From: JBBRVP01 sp038246785
GTDB taxonomy: Bacteria; Actinomycetota; Actinomycetes; Jiangellales; Jiangellaceae
Reading direction: 5' to 3'
DNA length: 27,543 nucleotides
NCBI GenBank assembly: GCA_038246785.1
Contig: JBBRVP010000047.1
Coordinates: forward strand, 1 to 27,543
In this document: piece after piece, positions 26,013 through 27,543 of the stretch
How positions within the stretch are numbered: the first letter of the stretch is position 1
How the letters are laid out: every line of letters begins with the position of its first letter
Translations under genes and position numbers: made by a program
The notes under the pieces: generated by a model
Seen by the model: only the letters and a program-made list of their open reading frames with translations
The model's database searches: none
Told to the model about the DNA's origin: nothing

Positions 26013-26264
26013 AGCCACGCCAACCAGCCGCGGGCAGCCGATGAGAGAGCGACCCGCCGGACACCTCGACCCAAGCCTGGCCAGGCCCGAGCCGTGGGTC
26101 CATAGAACAAGTAGCCGATGAGCGTGCGTCGCATGGGCGTCCGCCGCAGTCCCGCATGGGGCTCCGGTGCGGCTCCGGGGAGCCGGACGACCGTGGTCGC
26201 GCCGCCCTCGGTGGTGCGCCTTGCTTGGTTGATAGTCGTGCTGTCTCACGACGCATGGCCCGCG
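25887..26264. other. Non-coding stretch upstream of the IS110 transposase; possible bridge-RNA region
   Basis: No protein-like frame is found on either strand of these 378 bases. The part next to the transposase start (about 25887-26115) is the non-coding end which in IS110 elements encodes the bridge RNA that pairs with target and donor DNA. On the minus strand the phrase CTCATCGGCT occurs twice there (plus about 26036-26046 and 26115-26125). I cannot fold the RNA reliably by eye. The outer part, to 26264, is ordinary spacer before the convergent-side gene end. Confidence 0.35.
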
Positions 26265-27371
26265 CTACCGGGTGGGGGCGGATGCGTCGTACCAGCGCAG
26301 CACCCGCAGCGCCCTCAAGGTGTTCCACCGGCTCGGCGTGCCGTCGGGTTCCTCGAACCGGAAGTGGACCGCGCCGGCGTGGGTGTTCTCGAGGAGCCAA
26401 TGCCCCTCGGGTCGGCGCTTGTCGCGGATCCGTTCGATCGCTTCGGCCAGCCGCGGATCCGGAGTGCCACCACGCAGGGCGAAGTACTCGGTGGCTTTGA
26501 GCAGGTCGTATTGCCAGCGTGGGGGGTAGGAGAACAATGCCCACTCAGGTTTGACCTCCTCGCCCGTGCGTAACGACCGGAAGAGGTTGCGCCGGAGCAA
26601 GTACTCCTCTCCGTTTCGGCGAGCCCGGAGAACCTCCTCAGATCCGCCGGTATGGCGCTCCCACCTCAGCAGGGCGTCGATCACGTCGAGGGTGCTTGCG
26701 AAAGATGACGGCGCCGGGCGCGTCTCAGCCCAGCAGTTCCAGCCACCATCCGGCATCTGGTCGGCCAGAAGCCGCTGCACCACCGGGTCGACGTCGACGC
26801 CCAGGTAGGTACCGATCAGGATCGTGCCGGCGTTGATGCAGCAGTCCTCCTCGCCAGCGAAGAACGGCAGCCCGTCGCACTCCCAGCGGCAGTTACGGGC
26901 CACCAGGTGTGCGGTCTCTTGCATCACCGGACTGTCCGGGGGCACGCCCAGGTGGGACAGGTCCAGCAGGACCCGGTACGTCGCGGTCCACGGCTGGCCC
27001 GGCTCGCCACCCGACCCGTCGGTCGGCGCCTCGGCCGATCCAGCCTCCGCCGACGGCCAGACCGGCGGTGGCTCACCGGCAGCCAGAGCCCGCGCAGTGT
27101 CCGCTGCGAACGCCGCGGTATCCGGAAAGCAGGCCCCGTTCGCCCACAGGCCATCAGGAGCCCGCAGCGCCAGCAGCCGAGCACCCCAGCCCTCGTGCTC
27201 CACCCGCGCCCGCTCGGTCGCCACCTCGGTCACCGAGGCGTTGACGAGGTCGCTCAGCACCTGCCAGCGGATCGCCGGATCGCCCTGCAGGAGCCACTGC
27301 ACAACCGGATCACCCTCGGCCATCGGCGCCGTTCGTGGCTGGTAGGGGCCCTGATGCTCCGTCGACTCCAT
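26265..27371 (-). CDS. Squalene-cyclase/prenyltransferase-fold (alpha/alpha toroid) protein
   Basis: The 368-residue soluble protein belongs to the terpenoid-cyclase-like toroid fold. Repeats with the QW-type pattern occur as PDGLWANGACFP (about 72-83), PDGGWNCWAETRPAPSSFASTL and RPEGHWLLENTHAGAVHF. Each is followed by a helix such as TYRVLLDLSHLGVPPDSP or LDVIDALLRWE. The terpene-cyclase acid motif DxDD is not visible, and there is no signal or membrane anchor, so true cyclase activity is doubtful. Such proteins are widespread in actinobacteria as squalene-cyclase-like hypotheticals. Cys residues cluster at EEDCCINAG and CRWECDG. The ATG at 27371 has AGGG directly before it, and the in-frame ATG at 27323 is an alternative. 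The 27-bp tandem repeat begins 34 bases upstream. Confidence 0.85.
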   Translation of the reverse strand: MESTEHQGPYQPRTAPMAEGDPVVQWLLQGDPAIRWQVLSDLVNASVTEVATERARVEHEGWGARLLALRAPDGLWANGACFPDTAAFAADTARALAAGEPPPVWPSAEAGSAEAPTDGSGGEPGQPWTATYRVLLDLSHLGVPPDSPVMQETAHLVARNCRWECDGLPFFAGEEDCCINAGTILIGTYLGVDVDPVVQRLLADQMPDGGWNCWAETRPAPSSFASTLDVIDALLRWERHTGGSEEVLRARRNGEEYLLRRNLFRSLRTGEEVKPEWALFSYPPRWQYDLLKATEYFALRGGTPDPRLAEAIERIRDKRRPEGHWLLENTHAGAVHFRFEEPDGTPSRWNTLRALRVLRWYDASAPTR

Positions 27372-27405
27372 CCCTGAACATTAATCGGGGGAAGCGCACG
27401 CATCT

Positions 27406-27543
27406 GCCGCCGTGCGGGCTGCGCCCGACCATGCCGCCGTGCGGGCTGCGCCCGACCATGCCGCCGTGCGGGCTGCGCCCGACCATGCCGCCGTGCGGGC
27501 TGCGCCCGACCATGCCGCCGTGCGGGCTGCGCCCGACCATGCC
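27406..27543. repeat. 27-bp perfect tandem repeat (five full units, continues past the window end)
   Basis: Units start at 27406, 27433, 27460, 27487 and 27514, and a sixth begins at 27541. All are identical. Each contains the palindrome CGGGCTGCGCCCG. Because 27 is a multiple of three, every frame stays open. On the minus strand one frame reads MVGRSPHGG in each unit, with an ATG in every copy. The array lies just upstream of the squalene-cyclase-like gene. No spacers are present, so this is not a CRISPR. Confidence 0.95.

Noticed and set aside
27406..27543. CRISPR array
   Set aside because: The 27-base units abut with no spacers and no cas genes are present.

Overview
The window is very GC-rich DNA with dense, overlapping genes, frequent GTG starts and 4-bp ATGA/GTGA stop-start overlaps. 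With a class E sortase, an EspR-like regulator, a Rv2258c-like methyltransferase and a lipoprotein L,D-transpeptidase, this points to a high-GC actinobacterium. The gene style suggests the Geodermatophilales/Frankiales/Kineosporiales area. Species cannot be assigned from the sequence alone.

Region 1 (1-3.7 kb) holds a strong hairpin preceded (in transcript sense) by a C-rich tract at the end of a conserved unknown gene, then an aldo/keto reductase, a SulP/STAS anion transporter and a small ORF.

Region 2 (3.7-9.6 kb, all on the minus strand) is one compact run of six genes, read from 9604 down to 3677. It encodes a 128-residue (D-G-G-A)n repeat protein, a JmjC/cupin-4 Fe(II)/2-oxoglutarate oxygenase, a sucrase/ferredoxin-like [2Fe-2S] protein, a receiver-PP2C phosphatase, a CHASE3-HAMP histidine kinase and a single-domain receiver. 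The last four are joined by 4-8 bp overlaps. A repeat polypeptide next to a protein hydroxylase and a redox protein is the best candidate here for an undescribed system. The three signalling genes look like a phosphorelay with a PP2C-type output.

Region 3 (9.85-13.6 kb) concerns the cell envelope and translation: an Ig-like/YkuD L,D-transpeptidase lipoprotein, a SpoU/TrmH 2'-O-methyltransferase, a small acidic protein, a YrdB-like membrane protein, and a class E sortase with a 53-residue membrane partner.

Region 4 (13.65-21.85 kb) has a 1008-residue LuxR-type ATPase lacking a DNA-binding HTH and a winged-helix methyltransferase. A 45-bp near-perfect palindrome separates these from a small unknown protein and an amidase. 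After them come a winged-helix (HTH_42/YcaQ-like) gene with an apparent frameshift and a PPK2 polyphosphate kinase.

Region 5 (22.0-26.3 kb) is accessory DNA inserted at a tRNA-Lys(UUU) gene: a tyrosine integrase with one frameshift, an excisionase-like HTH protein, an EspR-like regulator and an IS110-family element whose transposase has three frameshifts. The window ends with a squalene-cyclase-fold protein and a perfect 27-bp tandem repeat that runs off the edge. Five apparent single-base frame changes lie in 20.7-25.7 kb. They indicate either decay or local sequencing error.
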